64,000 nt of DNA. It comes from PALSA-1006 sp963733265. GTDB taxonomy: Bacteria > Pseudomonadota > Gammaproteobacteria > Burkholderiales > Gallionellaceae. The notes beneath the pieces were generated by a model. That model was not told the origin of the DNA. It saw nothing but the letters and a program-made list of their open reading frames with translations, and made no database searches. Shown here one piece after another: positions 56,201-64,000 of this stretch. The translations under genes were made by a program, and so were the position numbers. Position 1 is the stretch's first letter. Each line of letters begins with the position of its first letter. Location: contig CAVTCF010000002.1 in assembly GCA_963733265.1 (NCBI GenBank), positions 186,001 through 250,000 of the forward strand, written 5' to 3'.

Positions 56201-56783
56201 TGACGCGCAACATATTGTCGCGGGTATCGGCAAGGCGTAATTCGGTCTCGCGCCGACGATCCCGATATTTTGACACACCTGCCGCCTCCTCAAGAAATAC
56301 GCGCAACTCTTCCGGCTTGGCCTCGATAATGCGCGAAATCATTCCCTGTTCGATGATCGCGTAGGCACGCGCGCCCAAACCCGTCCCGAGGAAAATATCG
56401 GTGATATCTTTGCGGCGCACATGCTGGTTGTTAATAAAATAACTGGATTCACCATCGCGCTGCAGCACGCGCTTGATGGCGATCTCGGCGTAAGTCGACC
56501 ATTGCCCTGCGGCCTTGCCCAAGGTGTTGTCGAAGACCAGTTCGACACTGGCTCGCGCCACAGGCTTGCGGTTGCCCGAACCGTTGAAAATAACGTCCTG
56601 CATGGATTCGCCGCGCAAGGCAGAAGCCCGCGACTCACCCAAAACCCAGCGCAAGGCGTCAATCACATTGGATTTGCCGCAACCGTTCGGCCCGACGACG
56701 CCAACGAGTTGCCCCGGCAACGCAATGTGCGTGGGATCGACAAATGATTTAAATCCGGCAAGCTTGATATGGGATAAACGCAA
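53259..56783 (-). CDS. smc: Chromosome segregation protein SMC
   Basis: ATPase that compacts and separates chromosomes. The 1174 residues have an N-terminal head with Walker A GPNGCGKS at 31-38, long coiled coils around a hinge near 500-650, and a C-terminal head with signature LSGGEKALTAIALVFS and Walker B FCLLDEVDAPLDD. The start is a TTG (MRLSHIKLAGFKSF, canonical) with a poor ribosome-binding site. The partners scpA and scpB are not adjacent. Divergent from queF with a 59-nt gap. Confidence 0.97.
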   Translation of the reverse strand: MRLSHIKLAGFKSFVDPTHIALPGQLVGVVGPNGCGKSNVIDALRWVLGESRASALRGESMQDVIFNGSGNRKPVARASVELVFDNTLGKAAGQWSTYAEIAIKRVLQRDGESSYFINNQHVRRKDITDIFLGTGLGARAYAIIEQGMISRIIEAKPEELRVFLEEAAGVSKYRDRRRETELRLADTRDNMLRVSDILQELDKQLVHLGEQAEVAKQYRELEAKRELSQRLLWLVNKQEAESRRGRLLQQVEKTKNELEAEIAKLREVESTLESARSEHFALADTLHAKQGDLYATNAEVSRLEQQIAFLNEQRNRMAQQIVNGERQIEQQRTQLQGLQSLLEHWQHQRQEASVRVEICENHAENEAQHLPKAEETARAAQERYNTVQRNQLLAQQQLQLAETQRGHTQNNLQQLGGRKSRLLLELDNLPQPNNEALEQAQQQIVEAQAEYEAQQELLAQLQEQLPLADAERRGKRTEALELERKLSQVEARLSALKQLQTRLDNDKDLTSWLTQHNLDNAPRLWQSVHIEQGWEDALEAVLRERLNALALSSLEETANWNDVPPAKLAVFAANGASVALALTRSGLTPLSNYVRCEDQQAAAAVQDWLSGVYAVADLAQALSHRTQLPAGAWLVTAQGHLVGAHSVLFHAPDSQLHGVLARQREIESLQIEAQQQTVSLEQGKQLVVRAEEAYHATEGRIAPLRASVNGLQQKQHALQMQILKLTQANERSHERRTQIAQELQELAENSNEEQRQLEEIAERSAILREDMATHQEEAEQARQQSFAQDAQLREQRERSQKSQHELQEARFFAKTCVDKIGDLDHNIKHSVSTLTQLELALVHTRHELANMNDGVNQQQLQAALELRQTREQALAEARNVLEHATLNLNKLEQERMVCEQKLNPLREKVTEITLKEQEARLQFEQWAEQLQGVDEAPLLSELENHPAKPSALQTELARLDDTITSLGAVNLAALDELKMAEDRKAYLDAQAKDLNEAIETLEGAIRRIDKESRDLLMGTYEEVNRHLAELFPILFGGGDARLVLTGEEILDSGVQVMAHPPGKKNASIHLLSGGEKALTAIALVFSLFQLNPAPFCLLDEVDAPLDDTNTERLCKLIKKMAVHTQFIFISHNKITMELAQQLVGVTMQERGVSKVVSVDIEEALRMRDESVVVG

Positions 56784-56842
56784 TTTGATTCAGGCTAACG
56801 ATATAATATTAACATTCTAACCCAAGCTGGCACTGTAACAAA

Positions 56843-57262
56843 ATGACAACCCAACCCGATAAAACATTAGAGACATTCCCCAACCCTCAACCTGCACGTG
56901 ATTACCATATTCACATGGAGATTCCGGAATTTACCTGCCTATGCCCCAAAACCGGCCAGCCGGATTTCGCTACCCTGATTCTGGATTACATTGCCGACGC
57001 GCACTGTGTCGAGCTCAAAAGCCTCAAGCTATATATATGGTCGTATCGGAACGAAGGACATTTTCACGAAGATGTGACAAATCGTATTCTGGATGATCTG
57101 GTCGCAGCAATACAACCGCGCTTTATTCGGCTCACCGCCAAGTTCTACGTGCGCGGCGGCATTTTCACTAATGTTGTCGCAGAGCATCGCAAGACCGGCT
57201 GGGAACCGGCACCGCGGGTTGATCTGACTCAATTTGCCACCCAGTCGAATACTAGGGGATAA
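56843..57262 (+). CDS. queF: NADPH-dependent 7-cyano-7-deazaguanine reductase QueF (short type)
   Basis: Reduces preQ0 to preQ1 in queuosine biosynthesis. The 139 residues are the single-domain form. Catalytic Cys34 and Asp41 lie in FTCLCPKTGQPDFATL; the QueF motif VELKSLKLYIWSYRN and the C-terminal AKFYVRGGIFTNV follow. A TATAAT at 56802-56807 gives a possible -10, without a clear -35. No other queuosine gene is nearby. Confidence 0.96.
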   Translation: MTTQPDKTLETFPNPQPARDYHIHMEIPEFTCLCPKTGQPDFATLILDYIADAHCVELKSLKLYIWSYRNEGHFHEDVTNRILDDLVAAIQPRFIRLTAKFYVRGGIFTNVVAEHRKTGWEPAPRVDLTQFATQSNTRG

Positions 57263-57361
57263 AAGCCAAACTAAGATGTACGCTTGGCTGAAGGAAACGT
57301 GACCTAACTGCTAATATTATGCATTGCCTTTGATAAGTCTATTTGCCGCGAATGCTGACAA

Positions 57362-57412
57362 TGCTCCAAGTTGTACCAAGAAGATAATTTGCTTTCTCAG
57401 GAACTTGGAGCA
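57362..57412. terminator. Inverted repeat between convergent queF and the TonB receptor gene
   Basis: Perfect 11-bp arms TGCTCCAAGTT (57362-57372) and AACTTGGAGCA (57402-57412) flank a 29-nt loop. It sits 19 nt past the receptor stop codon. No T run follows on either strand, so function as a bidirectional terminator is only likely by position. Confidence 0.35.
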
Positions 57413-57431
57413 TCAACCAGCCTACTTAAGA

Positions 57432-59636
57432 TCAAAAATCAAGCTTCAATGAAACAGTTGCGCTGCGTTGTGGCAAGATGGTCAGCAAGTCGCCTTGGCT
57501 AACAACGTAAGGCGCCGCAGCCGTACCAGCCGTTGCAGCCGTAATTCCAACAATGCTTTGATTGTTGAACAGATTATTAATACCGAGCTGTATCTTGGCT
57601 TTCTTTGAAGTACTGACCGGATTTTTGATCGTGTAGTTAACGAACAAGTTGCTGACCGTGAATGGATCAATTGTGATTGCTTGGTGGTAGGCACCGTTAT
57701 CGTTGTACATCTTACCGATACGTTGAGTAAACCATCCAGCGCTCCAATCAGAGTCCTTGTAATTCAAACCGATTACTTCGGTGTCTGATGGTGCATTAGC
57801 AGCCCACTGTCCGGTAGCGTCATACTTAGTGCTACCAATTGTGCCATTGACGTACAGACTGAATTGACTGCTCAGAACAATATTGCTTTCAGCCTCGAAG
57901 CCCTGGCTTGTTGAAGTGCCATTGGCATACCAATAAGTATCTGTAACGCCATTGACTGTAGCTTGTACCGACGAGTAGGCATTATCTTTGGAGATGTGGT
58001 ACACGTCGACATCCAATGTATAACTATCTGACTGCCAAACCGTACCAAGCTGAACGGTCTTGGAAAGAGTCATAGCCGGCAAGACGGTGACATTCGCGTT
58101 TGAGACATCAAACACATTGGTCGGTGGTATTTCACTACCCATTGCATATTGTGCGTATGCCGACCAGTTCTTCTCGATCATGTAATGCGCATCCAATGAA
58201 GGAAGTACCGCGGTGTAGGTATTTGCATGCGTAATGTACGGTGCACCTCCAAGGTTGCCAACCGTGCTGGCATCCGCATATTGGGTGAAACTTTCATTGT
58301 AGGATGCATACTTAACCCCCGGTGTGATACTCAAATCTGTCGTGGCTTTGTACTCATATTCAACAAACGGTTGCAACAAAGTTGTTATATAGCTTTCATT
58401 AAACTTTGGTTGTGCCGCGTCAACCCAGGTCAATGCATTGGAGGGAGTTTGATGACGGCTGGTTGATGCAACTTCCGACCATAAACCAGTGCGCAAGATA
58501 CCGGTTGAGGTATCTTTACTGACGCGCAAGATATTACCGGTGGTGTTATATGAGTTTAGCTTGTCGATAGCAGCAGTATTAAATGCGGCGGTCCCCGGAG
58601 TAGCCGCCTTATTTTGATAGTTCTGTTTATTGTAATAAGCGTATTGGTAAACCTTGTCGTCCAACTTCCATCCATCATTCAGATTGGAAGTGATACCAGC
58701 ATAGATAAAATCGGTAGTTACGTGGTAAAAGTTGTAGGCCTCAAAGTTTGTCTGAGTCGGATCAGTATTTTGCAATAGATAACTGTAGCCATACTGGGCG
58801 GCCTGAGCACGTGTTGGCTGTCCGGTGTTCGGTTGATTGGCATGCAAATCAATACCGGAAGCAAACAAGGTCAGCGCTGTATCGTTGGAAATCGCGTAAG
58901 TGTATTTTGCAGAGAGGGCATTTTGTTTCTCGGAATTCAGAGTTTGATAGCCATCTGATGTCAGCGCATGTGCAGTTACCAGCAAATTGGAACTGCCATC
59001 CGCACCGAACTGCCCGGTCTCATGTTCTACACCGAGATATTGTGTATTCCACGAACCATACGAACCTTCTTCAGTGGTGCGACTTTGTGGTTCAAGGTTG
59101 CGTGACAACAGGTTGATTGAGCCGCCGAAGTTGGCAGGGCCAAGGGTTGCTGCGGAGCCGGGGCTGCGGTCAATAACTGCACCACCCAAAAGCTGACTGG
59201 GGAAAAATACCCAAGTATGATGTGTCGGGCTATTGGTATCTTGGAACGGAATACCATCAAACGTAATACTGTAGTCGCCATCAGCGAAACCTCGGAAATA
59301 GGTTGTCGTCTGTCCAATGCCAGGGCCATTTGGACTTACGCTCCACATGCCGGGGGCTTTCTGAATAACCTGACTGAAATCCGCTGCCGGAGTCAGATCA
59401 TTGCGGATGTAATCCTCGCTAATCACCGATTGAGCTGAACGAGCGGACAAAGAACTATGCGACGGAGCGCTTATAGCTGCTGCCGGTACGCTATTCGTCG
59501 TATCAGAAGCGCCAACTGCGCCCAGATCGGTAACTTCGGCAGCAAGGGCGCTATTTATTGCGCAGGCCAGTACCGAAAGCGCAATACCAGCCGGAAGTGA
59601 TTTTACAAAAGCACCATGATTCAAATAATAACGCAC
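57432..59636 (-). CDS. TonB-dependent outer membrane receptor
   Basis: Energy-coupled uptake receptor of about 734 residues. I chose the GTG at 59636 because AAGGGGA precedes it and a signal peptide follows (RYYLNHGAFVKSLPAGIALS... ending ALA before AEVTD); the frame is open 29 codons further. A plug domain (QVIQKAPGMWSVSPNGPGIG, FRGFADGDYSITFDGIPF, GSAATLGPANFGGSINL) is followed by a 22-strand barrel ending in ATVSLKLDF. Ligand unknown; no transporter or biosynthesis genes are adjacent to suggest one. Confidence 0.93.
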   Translation of the reverse strand: MRYYLNHGAFVKSLPAGIALSVLACAINSALAAEVTDLGAVGASDTTNSVPAAAISAPSHSSLSARSAQSVISEDYIRNDLTPAADFSQVIQKAPGMWSVSPNGPGIGQTTTYFRGFADGDYSITFDGIPFQDTNSPTHHTWVFFPSQLLGGAVIDRSPGSAATLGPANFGGSINLLSRNLEPQSRTTEEGSYGSWNTQYLGVEHETGQFGADGSSNLLVTAHALTSDGYQTLNSEKQNALSAKYTYAISNDTALTLFASGIDLHANQPNTGQPTRAQAAQYGYSYLLQNTDPTQTNFEAYNFYHVTTDFIYAGITSNLNDGWKLDDKVYQYAYYNKQNYQNKAATPGTAAFNTAAIDKLNSYNTTGNILRVSKDTSTGILRTGLWSEVASTSRHQTPSNALTWVDAAQPKFNESYITTLLQPFVEYEYKATTDLSITPGVKYASYNESFTQYADASTVGNLGGAPYITHANTYTAVLPSLDAHYMIEKNWSAYAQYAMGSEIPPTNVFDVSNANVTVLPAMTLSKTVQLGTVWQSDSYTLDVDVYHISKDNAYSSVQATVNGVTDTYWYANGTSTSQGFEAESNIVLSSQFSLYVNGTIGSTKYDATGQWAANAPSDTEVIGLNYKDSDWSAGWFTQRIGKMYNDNGAYHQAITIDPFTVSNLFVNYTIKNPVSTSKKAKIQLGINNLFNNQSIVGITAATAGTAAAPYVVSQGDLLTILPQRSATVSLKLDF

Positions 59637-60139
59637 GTAGATTCCCCTTGAAGTTAAATGATTAGTAATTACAGCGCGGACAAAACTATCCGGGCCACGA
59701 CTAAAATTTTTTGCGAAACGCAAATTTACTTAGACAGGTACAAATTTACGAAGGTAGACTTAAACCAAGGTGAAAATAATGTGAATTTTTTATTACATAG
59801 AAATTAGACCAACTCACACAAACATGGTCTGCGCCGAGGTAATGCTATCGCCTGGTATATGAAAAATAGAGAACATGCATAAGCGCCACACCAATCCGAC
59901 TCCTTAAAATAAGTTGCCGCTTAGAAACTCGCATTTGAAAACACGGCGCAATCTTGTGCCGCATCACAACGACAAACAAATATCATCTCATTGAATTATA
60001 ATATTTTATAAAATTAACAGTACCTTCATTGTATGTAGGTCTAGATACTTTTGATTATGACAAAAATAGGGTTTTCGTGTAGTCTTCGCGGCGAAAAATT
60101 CAATAGTCGATATACATGCATGTTGCATCGGGGAATTAC
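59637..60139. other. AT-rich intergenic region without a recognised gene
   Basis: About 500 nt between the divergent receptor and FGE-like genes. I see no ORF with family features, no tRNA and no clear promoter. A short hairpin CGGCGCAA-TC-TTGTGCCG occurs at 59944-59961. Regulatory sites for both genes must lie here, but none could be fixed; no Fur-box-like palindrome was recognised. Confidence 0.5.
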
Positions 60140-60949
60140 ATGTCCAAAAATAATAAAGCATCGCTTGGGAGCGCCGTCACTTCAGTCATATTATTCATGT
60201 CAATTGTGCTGACAAACGCTTATGCGGAAGCCGAATTAAAATCCGGTGCCGTCATTAAAGACTGCCCCAAATGTCCTGAAATGATCGTTATCCCGCCGGG
60301 GAGTTTTGAGCGGGGATCAAGCAATGGTAATGACGACGAAAAGCCCGTGCAGCTAGTTACTATTGGAAAAAGTTTTGCCATGGGAAAAACCGAAGTTACG
60401 CAGGGGCAGTGGAAAGAGATTATGGGTAACAATCCCAGTGGGTTTAAAAAGTGTGGCGATAACTGTCCGGTCGAAAAAGTCAGTTGGGAGGACGCTCAAC
60501 TATTTATTTCCAAACTCAACACCAAGACAGGCAAACATTATCGTTTACCCTCTGAAGCCGAATGGGAGTACGCTTGTCGTGCTGGCGAAAATTTTGAATA
60601 TTGCGGTAGCAACGATCTGGACAGTGTTGCCTGGTACGGGGCATATTCGAGCCCTGCTGGCAACAGCAAGGTTACGACACATCCTGTTGCCGGCAAAAAA
60701 CCCAATGCCTTCGGTTTATACGATATGTCAGGGAATGTATACGAGTGGGTAGAAGACAGTTACCATCCAAACTATAATAAATCACCGACTGATGGCAGTG
60801 TCTGGCTTGGTAACGGCTATGAGCGAGTCCTTCGAGGCAGTTCCTGGAACGGCACCCAGCAGGACGAAAGGGCCTCTGGCAGGGAAAGAAACCTGCCGGT
60901 TTATCGTGACGATGATGATGGTTTCAGACTAGCGAGAAATCTTCCGTAG
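60140..60949 (+). CDS. Exported formylglycine-generating-enzyme-like (SUMF1 domain) protein
   Basis: About 269 residues; ATG at 60140 chosen for GGGGA upstream and a signal peptide (SVILFMSIVLTNAYA). The SUMF1/FGE fold is clear: MIVIPPGSFERGSS, GKTEVTQGQWKEIMG, PVEKVSWEDAQLF, YRLPSEAEWEYACRAG, FGLYDMSGNVYEWVEDSY, RVLRGSSWNG, DDGFRLARNLP. The paired active-site cysteines that true FGE has after the GGSW motif are absent (RGSSWNGTQQDERASGRERN), so it is not a sulfatase-modifying enzyme. Such proteins can be binding or regulatory parts; partner unknown. Confidence 0.88.
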   Translation: MSKNNKASLGSAVTSVILFMSIVLTNAYAEAELKSGAVIKDCPKCPEMIVIPPGSFERGSSNGNDDEKPVQLVTIGKSFAMGKTEVTQGQWKEIMGNNPSGFKKCGDNCPVEKVSWEDAQLFISKLNTKTGKHYRLPSEAEWEYACRAGENFEYCGSNDLDSVAWYGAYSSPAGNSKVTTHPVAGKKPNAFGLYDMSGNVYEWVEDSYHPNYNKSPTDGSVWLGNGYERVLRGSSWNGTQQDERASGRERNLPVYRDDDDGFRLARNLP

Positions 60950-61011
60950 ATTTATTAGGTTGTACTTTTCATAGTGGATGTTTTCCACCTTGGAAGAGCT
61001 TTGAGGAAAGA

Positions 61012-61410
61012 ATGAATAAAGTAGATCCAGCTGAGCTATTTACAAAGTATCCCCATATTGCAAAAAAAATTACGATGCTATGGGGGTCTTCGAATTGCCG
61101 CGAGTTGTTACTTTCACTTATTAACGACTCAAGGGACGGTGGCCGTGCCGGCTTCTCGCCTGAAATAGCCAGGATTATTTTTGCATTGCTGGATAAACAT
61201 GATGAGATGTACCCGCAGTTTAATAAATCTGCGCACATTGAAGTGCCATTCGGATTTACTCAGAAAAAAGTTCCTGCCGCCAGAGCTGTTAAAGAAAATA
61301 ATGACGGATGGGGCGTCATCCATTACGCAATAATTATTTTTATATTGATCTTGGGCGTGTCTGCCTATAAAGGGTATTTGTTTTATCTCGAATTTACGGC
61401 GTCCCAATAA
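61012..61410 (+). CDS. Small protein with C-terminal membrane helix, function unknown
   Basis: 132 residues: a soluble helical part (about 1-100) with no recognised motif, then one hydrophobic helix near the end (VIHYAIIIFILILGVSAYKGY) and a ten-residue tail, giving a tail-anchored layout. It starts 62 nt after the FGE-like gene and may be co-transcribed. The ATG at 61012 is preceded by GAGGAAAGA, a good ribosome-binding site. Confidence 0.7.
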   Translation: MNKVDPAELFTKYPHIAKKITMLWGSSNCRELLLSLINDSRDGGRAGFSPEIARIIFALLDKHDEMYPQFNKSAHIEVPFGFTQKKVPAARAVKENNDGWGVIHYAIIIFILILGVSAYKGYLFYLEFTASQ

Positions 61411-61423
61411 GCCAGCAAATAAT

Positions 61424-61456
61424 ATGTATCAATCGAGTTTGACCCCATTGATACAT
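61424..61456. terminator. Hairpin between convergent genes
   Basis: Perfect 10-bp arms ATGTATCAAT (61424-61433) and ATTGATACAT (61447-61456) with a 13-nt loop lie between the tail-anchored protein gene and the VOC gene. No T run, so a bidirectional terminator role is only suggested by place. Confidence 0.35.
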
Positions 61457-61497
61457 GCTTGACTGCCTGCGCTCTGAATTCTTTATCATGACGGTTC

Positions 61498-61869
61498 CTA
61501 AACTTCCATAAACTCAAGTGCATTACCATCGGGATCGCGGCAAAATAAAGCGCTCCGACCAGACTGGCTTTGCGTATACGTAATACCCGCCGAATTTAAC
61601 CGTTCTACAAATAAAGCCATATCCGACACGTTCAATGCTACATGACGGTCACGCCCGCCGTGGGCAGGGCGTTGTAAACCGGCTTCCGGATTCGGCAATA
61701 GCATTAAATGAATTTGCTGGGCGGGTGTAATGTCATACCACACACCTTCAAAACTCATGGGCGGACGTTTGTCCGAAAGAGATAAACCCAGTACGCCTTC
61801 GTAAAACTGACGCGATCTGGCTAGATCGCTCGTTATAAAGGTGGCGTGTTGAATTCCCAGAATCATCAA
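61498..61869 (-). CDS. VOC-family (glyoxalase/dioxygenase-like) protein
   Basis: 123 residues with the beta-alpha-beta-beta-beta repeats of the vicinal oxygen chelate fold: GIQHATFITSDLARSRQFYEGVLGL in the first half and HVALNVSDMALFVERLNSAGI with FCRDPDGNALEFMEV in the second. The metal-ligand positions His (IQHATF, HLMLLP, HVALNV) and Glu (EFMEV) are plausible. Substrate unknown. It overlaps purT by 4 nt and is probably translated with it. Confidence 0.85.
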   Translation of the reverse strand: MMILGIQHATFITSDLARSRQFYEGVLGLSLSDKRPPMSFEGVWYDITPAQQIHLMLLPNPEAGLQRPAHGGRDRHVALNVSDMALFVERLNSAGITYTQSQSGRSALFCRDPDGNALEFMEV

Positions 61870-63074
61870 ACTTTGACGGGGATAACTTTACTTGCGGCGA
61901 GCTTGGCGCGCACCCGTGCCTCATCGGTATCTTTCCCCCTCGCTAACGCGACACCCATACGACGTTTTTTGAATGACTCAGGTTTGCCGAACAAGCGTAC
62001 ATCCGATTCGGGAACGCGCAAGGCTTCTTCCAGCCCCTGAAAAGCAATGCCTTTTTCATCTAGCTGACCATAAATCACCGCACTCGCCCCCGCTTTGATT
62101 AACGTGGTATCCACAGGCAGGCCTAGGATTGCACGCGCATGCAACTCAAATTCGTTAATCCGCTGGGTACACATGGTCACCATACCTGTGTCGTGGGGAC
62201 GCGGACTCACTTCGCTGAACCAAACTGTGTCGCCTTTCACAAACAGTTCGACACCAAAGATACCCAAGCCACCCAAATCATCAGTCACTTTTTTGGCAAT
62301 GTCGCGGGATCTTTGCAGCGCCAGTGCTGTCATCGCCATGGGTTGCCAACTCTCGACATAATCGCCATGAATCTGCACATGACCAATTGGTTCGCAAAAA
62401 TGAGTTTCAATATCCCCGTTCGAGCCAACGGCCCGCACGGTCAATTGCGTGATCTCATAATCAAAATCGATAAAACCTTCAACGATAACCCTACCCTGAT
62501 TTACGCGCGAACCGCTCGCGGCATAATCCCACGCGGTCTGAATTTCATTGGCATTATCTATTTTTGATTGGCCTTTACCCGAAGATGACATCACCGGTTT
62601 GACAATGCACGGATAACCTATGCCACCGTCGATGGCAGCACGCAATTCTTCCAGGCTATTGGCGAACTTGTAGGGCGAAGTGGGCAACCAGAGTTTTTCA
62701 GCAGCAAGACGGCGAATGCCTTCGCGGTTCATGGTGAGTTGTGCGGCGCGAGCTGTGGGAATAACGCGCGCTATTCCTTCACTCTCGATTTGCACCAGCA
62801 TATCGGTGGCGATGGCCTCAATCTCGGGCACAATAATATGCGGCTGCTCTTTTTCTATTAGCGCGCGCAAGGCCGCGCCATCCGCCATATTGATAACATG
62901 TGCGCGGTGTGCCACTTGGTGTCCGGGGGCATTCTCGTAACGATCTACTGCAATCACTTCAACACCAAAGCGTTGCAGTGCAATGATGACTTCTTTGCCG
63001 AGTTCTCCGCTACCAAGTAACATAACTTTAGTTGCGGACGGGCTGAGTGGTGTACCAAGCGTGATGGGGTTCAT
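61866..63074 (-). CDS. purT: Formate-dependent phosphoribosylglycinamide formyltransferase PurT
   Basis: ATP-grasp enzyme making formyl-GAR from GAR, formate and ATP in purine synthesis, independent of folate. The 402 residues include the N-terminal VMLLGSGELGKEVIIALQR, the ATP loop PVMSSSGKGQSKI, GFIDFDYEITQLTVR, and the C-terminal FSEVSPRPHDTGMVT and VALARGKDTDEAR. Followed by a 4-nt overlapping VOC gene. Normal length. Confidence 0.97.
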   Translation of the reverse strand: MNPITLGTPLSPSATKVMLLGSGELGKEVIIALQRFGVEVIAVDRYENAPGHQVAHRAHVINMADGAALRALIEKEQPHIIVPEIEAIATDMLVQIESEGIARVIPTARAAQLTMNREGIRRLAAEKLWLPTSPYKFANSLEELRAAIDGGIGYPCIVKPVMSSSGKGQSKIDNANEIQTAWDYAASGSRVNQGRVIVEGFIDFDYEITQLTVRAVGSNGDIETHFCEPIGHVQIHGDYVESWQPMAMTALALQRSRDIAKKVTDDLGGLGIFGVELFVKGDTVWFSEVSPRPHDTGMVTMCTQRINEFELHARAILGLPVDTTLIKAGASAVIYGQLDEKGIAFQGLEEALRVPESDVRLFGKPESFKKRRMGVALARGKDTDEARVRAKLAASKVIPVKV

Positions 63075-63159
63075 AAAATTGCGTTGAGATAATGTGATTT
63101 TGAAAGGGCATAATTATACACAGTAGAAAATACCCGTATGTGCAGTGCTGAAAATTCGC

Positions 63160-64000
63160 CTATCTTTTCTTCCGGTCAGGAATAACTTCAACCCAGCTTT
63201 TTCCCGAACGATCATATTCTTTGGCGTATTTTTTCCAATCCGACTCAATTTTTGCGGCGTAGTCCGAGGCATATTTCAATAATGGCGACTGCCAATCGCT
63301 TTGACTTCCAAACAATGTCCACTCATCCGCGATGGATGAACCGGAATGCCCCCCGCTGCGCAAATGACTCCAGGCAACGACTTCTCCCATACTGTGAATA
63401 ACCTGCTCCAGCCGCTTTATTTTTCCGTTCCACTTTTCCAGTGCCAAACGATCTGAAGTTGGCTGCAACCCTTTAAGGACAAACGGCCGATTTTGGAAAG
63501 TGACCGCAGACAAAAATGCTGGAGAAATTGCTTGCGCGCGGCGTTGCACGGCAACAACACGGTGGGCTTCACTTTCCCATTTTGGTTGTTTGTGTTTGAC
63601 ATGGGGCTTGAGCGCGCCGGGTACGGCCTCTTTCAGATCGAGCAGATAATTTGCATCCGGGCTACTGTGTCCTTCGATCAGAATCGCATAACGTTTGACG
63701 CCTAAGCTGCCGGTTCCGGCGATACGACGCGATGCATCAAGCGGTTTATAAAAAGCCGGATTGGGTTGCAGTTTGGCAAACTCTTTAACAAATGCCATGA
63801 CTTCTGCTTTTTCTTGCGGCTCCAATGCCAGCGCACGTTTTCCATCAATCCTGATCAGGCGTTTTCCGTTACGCAGTTTGGTACGGCTGTCCAAAAACGT
63901 TTTCCGGTTCCTCAATTTCAGCGGATTAAGCAGGTCTCGAATCATTCCTTTTGCGGTTTCTCTTTCCAGCCATCTGGCCTTTCCTGCCTTCAAAGCTGCG
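63160..64000 (-). CDS. DUF2252 family protein, partial (N-terminus off the window)
   Basis: The frame is open to the window edge, so only the C-terminal 280 residues or so are seen; family members have about 400-450. Recognisable DUF2252 segments are RIAGTGSLGVKRYAILIEG, YLLDLKEAVPGAL, HRVVAVQRRAQAIS and MGEVVAWSHLRSGGHSGSS. Kinase-like fold has been suggested for the family, but no function is established. No link to purT is evident; the two are 85 nt apart on the same strand. Confidence 0.85.
   Translation of the reverse strand, partial: AALKAGKARWLERETAKGMIRDLLNPLKLRNRKTFLDSRTKLRNGKRLIRIDGKRALALEPQEKAEVMAFVKEFAKLQPNPAFYKPLDASRRIAGTGSLGVKRYAILIEGHSSPDANYLLDLKEAVPGALKPHVKHKQPKWESEAHRVVAVQRRAQAISPAFLSAVTFQNRPFVLKGLQPTSDRLALEKWNGKIKRLEQVIHSMGEVVAWSHLRSGGHSGSSIADEWTLFGSQSDWQSPLLKYASDYAAKIESDWKKYAKEYDRSGKSWVEVIPDRKKR

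Noticed and set aside
59637..59723. Extended N-terminus of the TonB receptor starting with an ATG
   Set aside because: A proper signal peptide and ribosome-binding site support the GTG at 59636. The extra residues would put a charged stretch before the signal peptide.
1..64000. CRISPR array, tRNA, rRNA, prophage or insertion sequence
   Set aside because: No regularly spaced direct repeats, cloverleaf pattern, rRNA segment, transposase or phage gene was recognised in any gap on either strand.

Overview
The window is a continuous stretch of ordinary chromosome from a Gram-negative proteobacterium of about 50 % GC. The gene order lpxD-skp-bamA-rseP-dxr-cdsA-uppS-frr-pyrH-tsf-rpsB (read on the minus strand), the CysB-like regulator, LplT and the PpsA/PpsR pair fit a betaproteobacterium. 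Nitrosomonadales or Gallionellales would be my guess, but that is inference from style and not a measured placement. No tRNA, rRNA, CRISPR array, insertion sequence or prophage was seen.

Layout. (1) 1-10.9 kb, minus strand: translation, isoprenoid and envelope genes, with a structured leader and promoter before rpsB and an intrinsic terminator between rpsB and tsf. (2) 11-17 kb: an 810-residue membrane-anchored coiled-coil protein, divergent from a tandem pair of related exported proteins (one with an ordinary signal peptide, one a lipoprotein). I recognise none of the three. (3) 17-31.2 kb: a fatty-acid beta-oxidation locus. A minus-strand operon (etfB, etfA, acyl-CoA dehydrogenase, acyl-CoA ligase, MaoC-like hydratase, thiolase) diverges from a TetR-family regulator, with two copies of the palindrome AGCACG-NN-CGTGCT between them. 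An OmpW-type porin, a FadN-type bifunctional enzyme, a thiolase and ETF:quinone oxidoreductase follow on the plus strand. (4) 31.3-35.1 kb: a mixed group holding an alpha/beta hydrolase, two acetyltransferases, a lone gspF and an unknown exported protein. (5) 35.2-50 kb: an overlapping operon rnfB-nifJ-rnfC-rnfD-rnfG-rnfE-rnfA-small Cys-rich ORF-ppsA, with a divergent LysR regulator and the PEP synthase regulator ppsR next to it. (6) 50-64 kb: lplT, a PIN/AbrB toxin-antitoxin pair followed by palindromic repeats, smc, queF, a TonB-dependent receptor, a formylglycine-generating-enzyme-like protein with no active-site cysteines, a small tail-anchored protein, a VOC protein, purT and a partial DUF2252 gene.

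How the parts fit. Beta-oxidation yields acetyl-CoA and passes electrons to quinone through ETF and ETF-QO. The Rnf complex can use ion-motive force to reduce ferredoxin with NADH. Reduced ferredoxin would let the pyruvate:ferredoxin oxidoreductase run as a pyruvate synthase (acetyl-CoA + CO2), and PpsA would turn pyruvate into PEP under control of PpsR. Having all of these in one regulated block suggests a dedicated acetyl-CoA-to-PEP route.

The most novel items are a 57-residue protein with one membrane helix and four cysteines, translationally coupled inside the rnf operon and a candidate iron-sulfur maturation factor for RnfA/RnfE; the anaerobe-like form of this Rnf; the oversized NifJ; and the exported paralog pair beside the giant coiled-coil protein.
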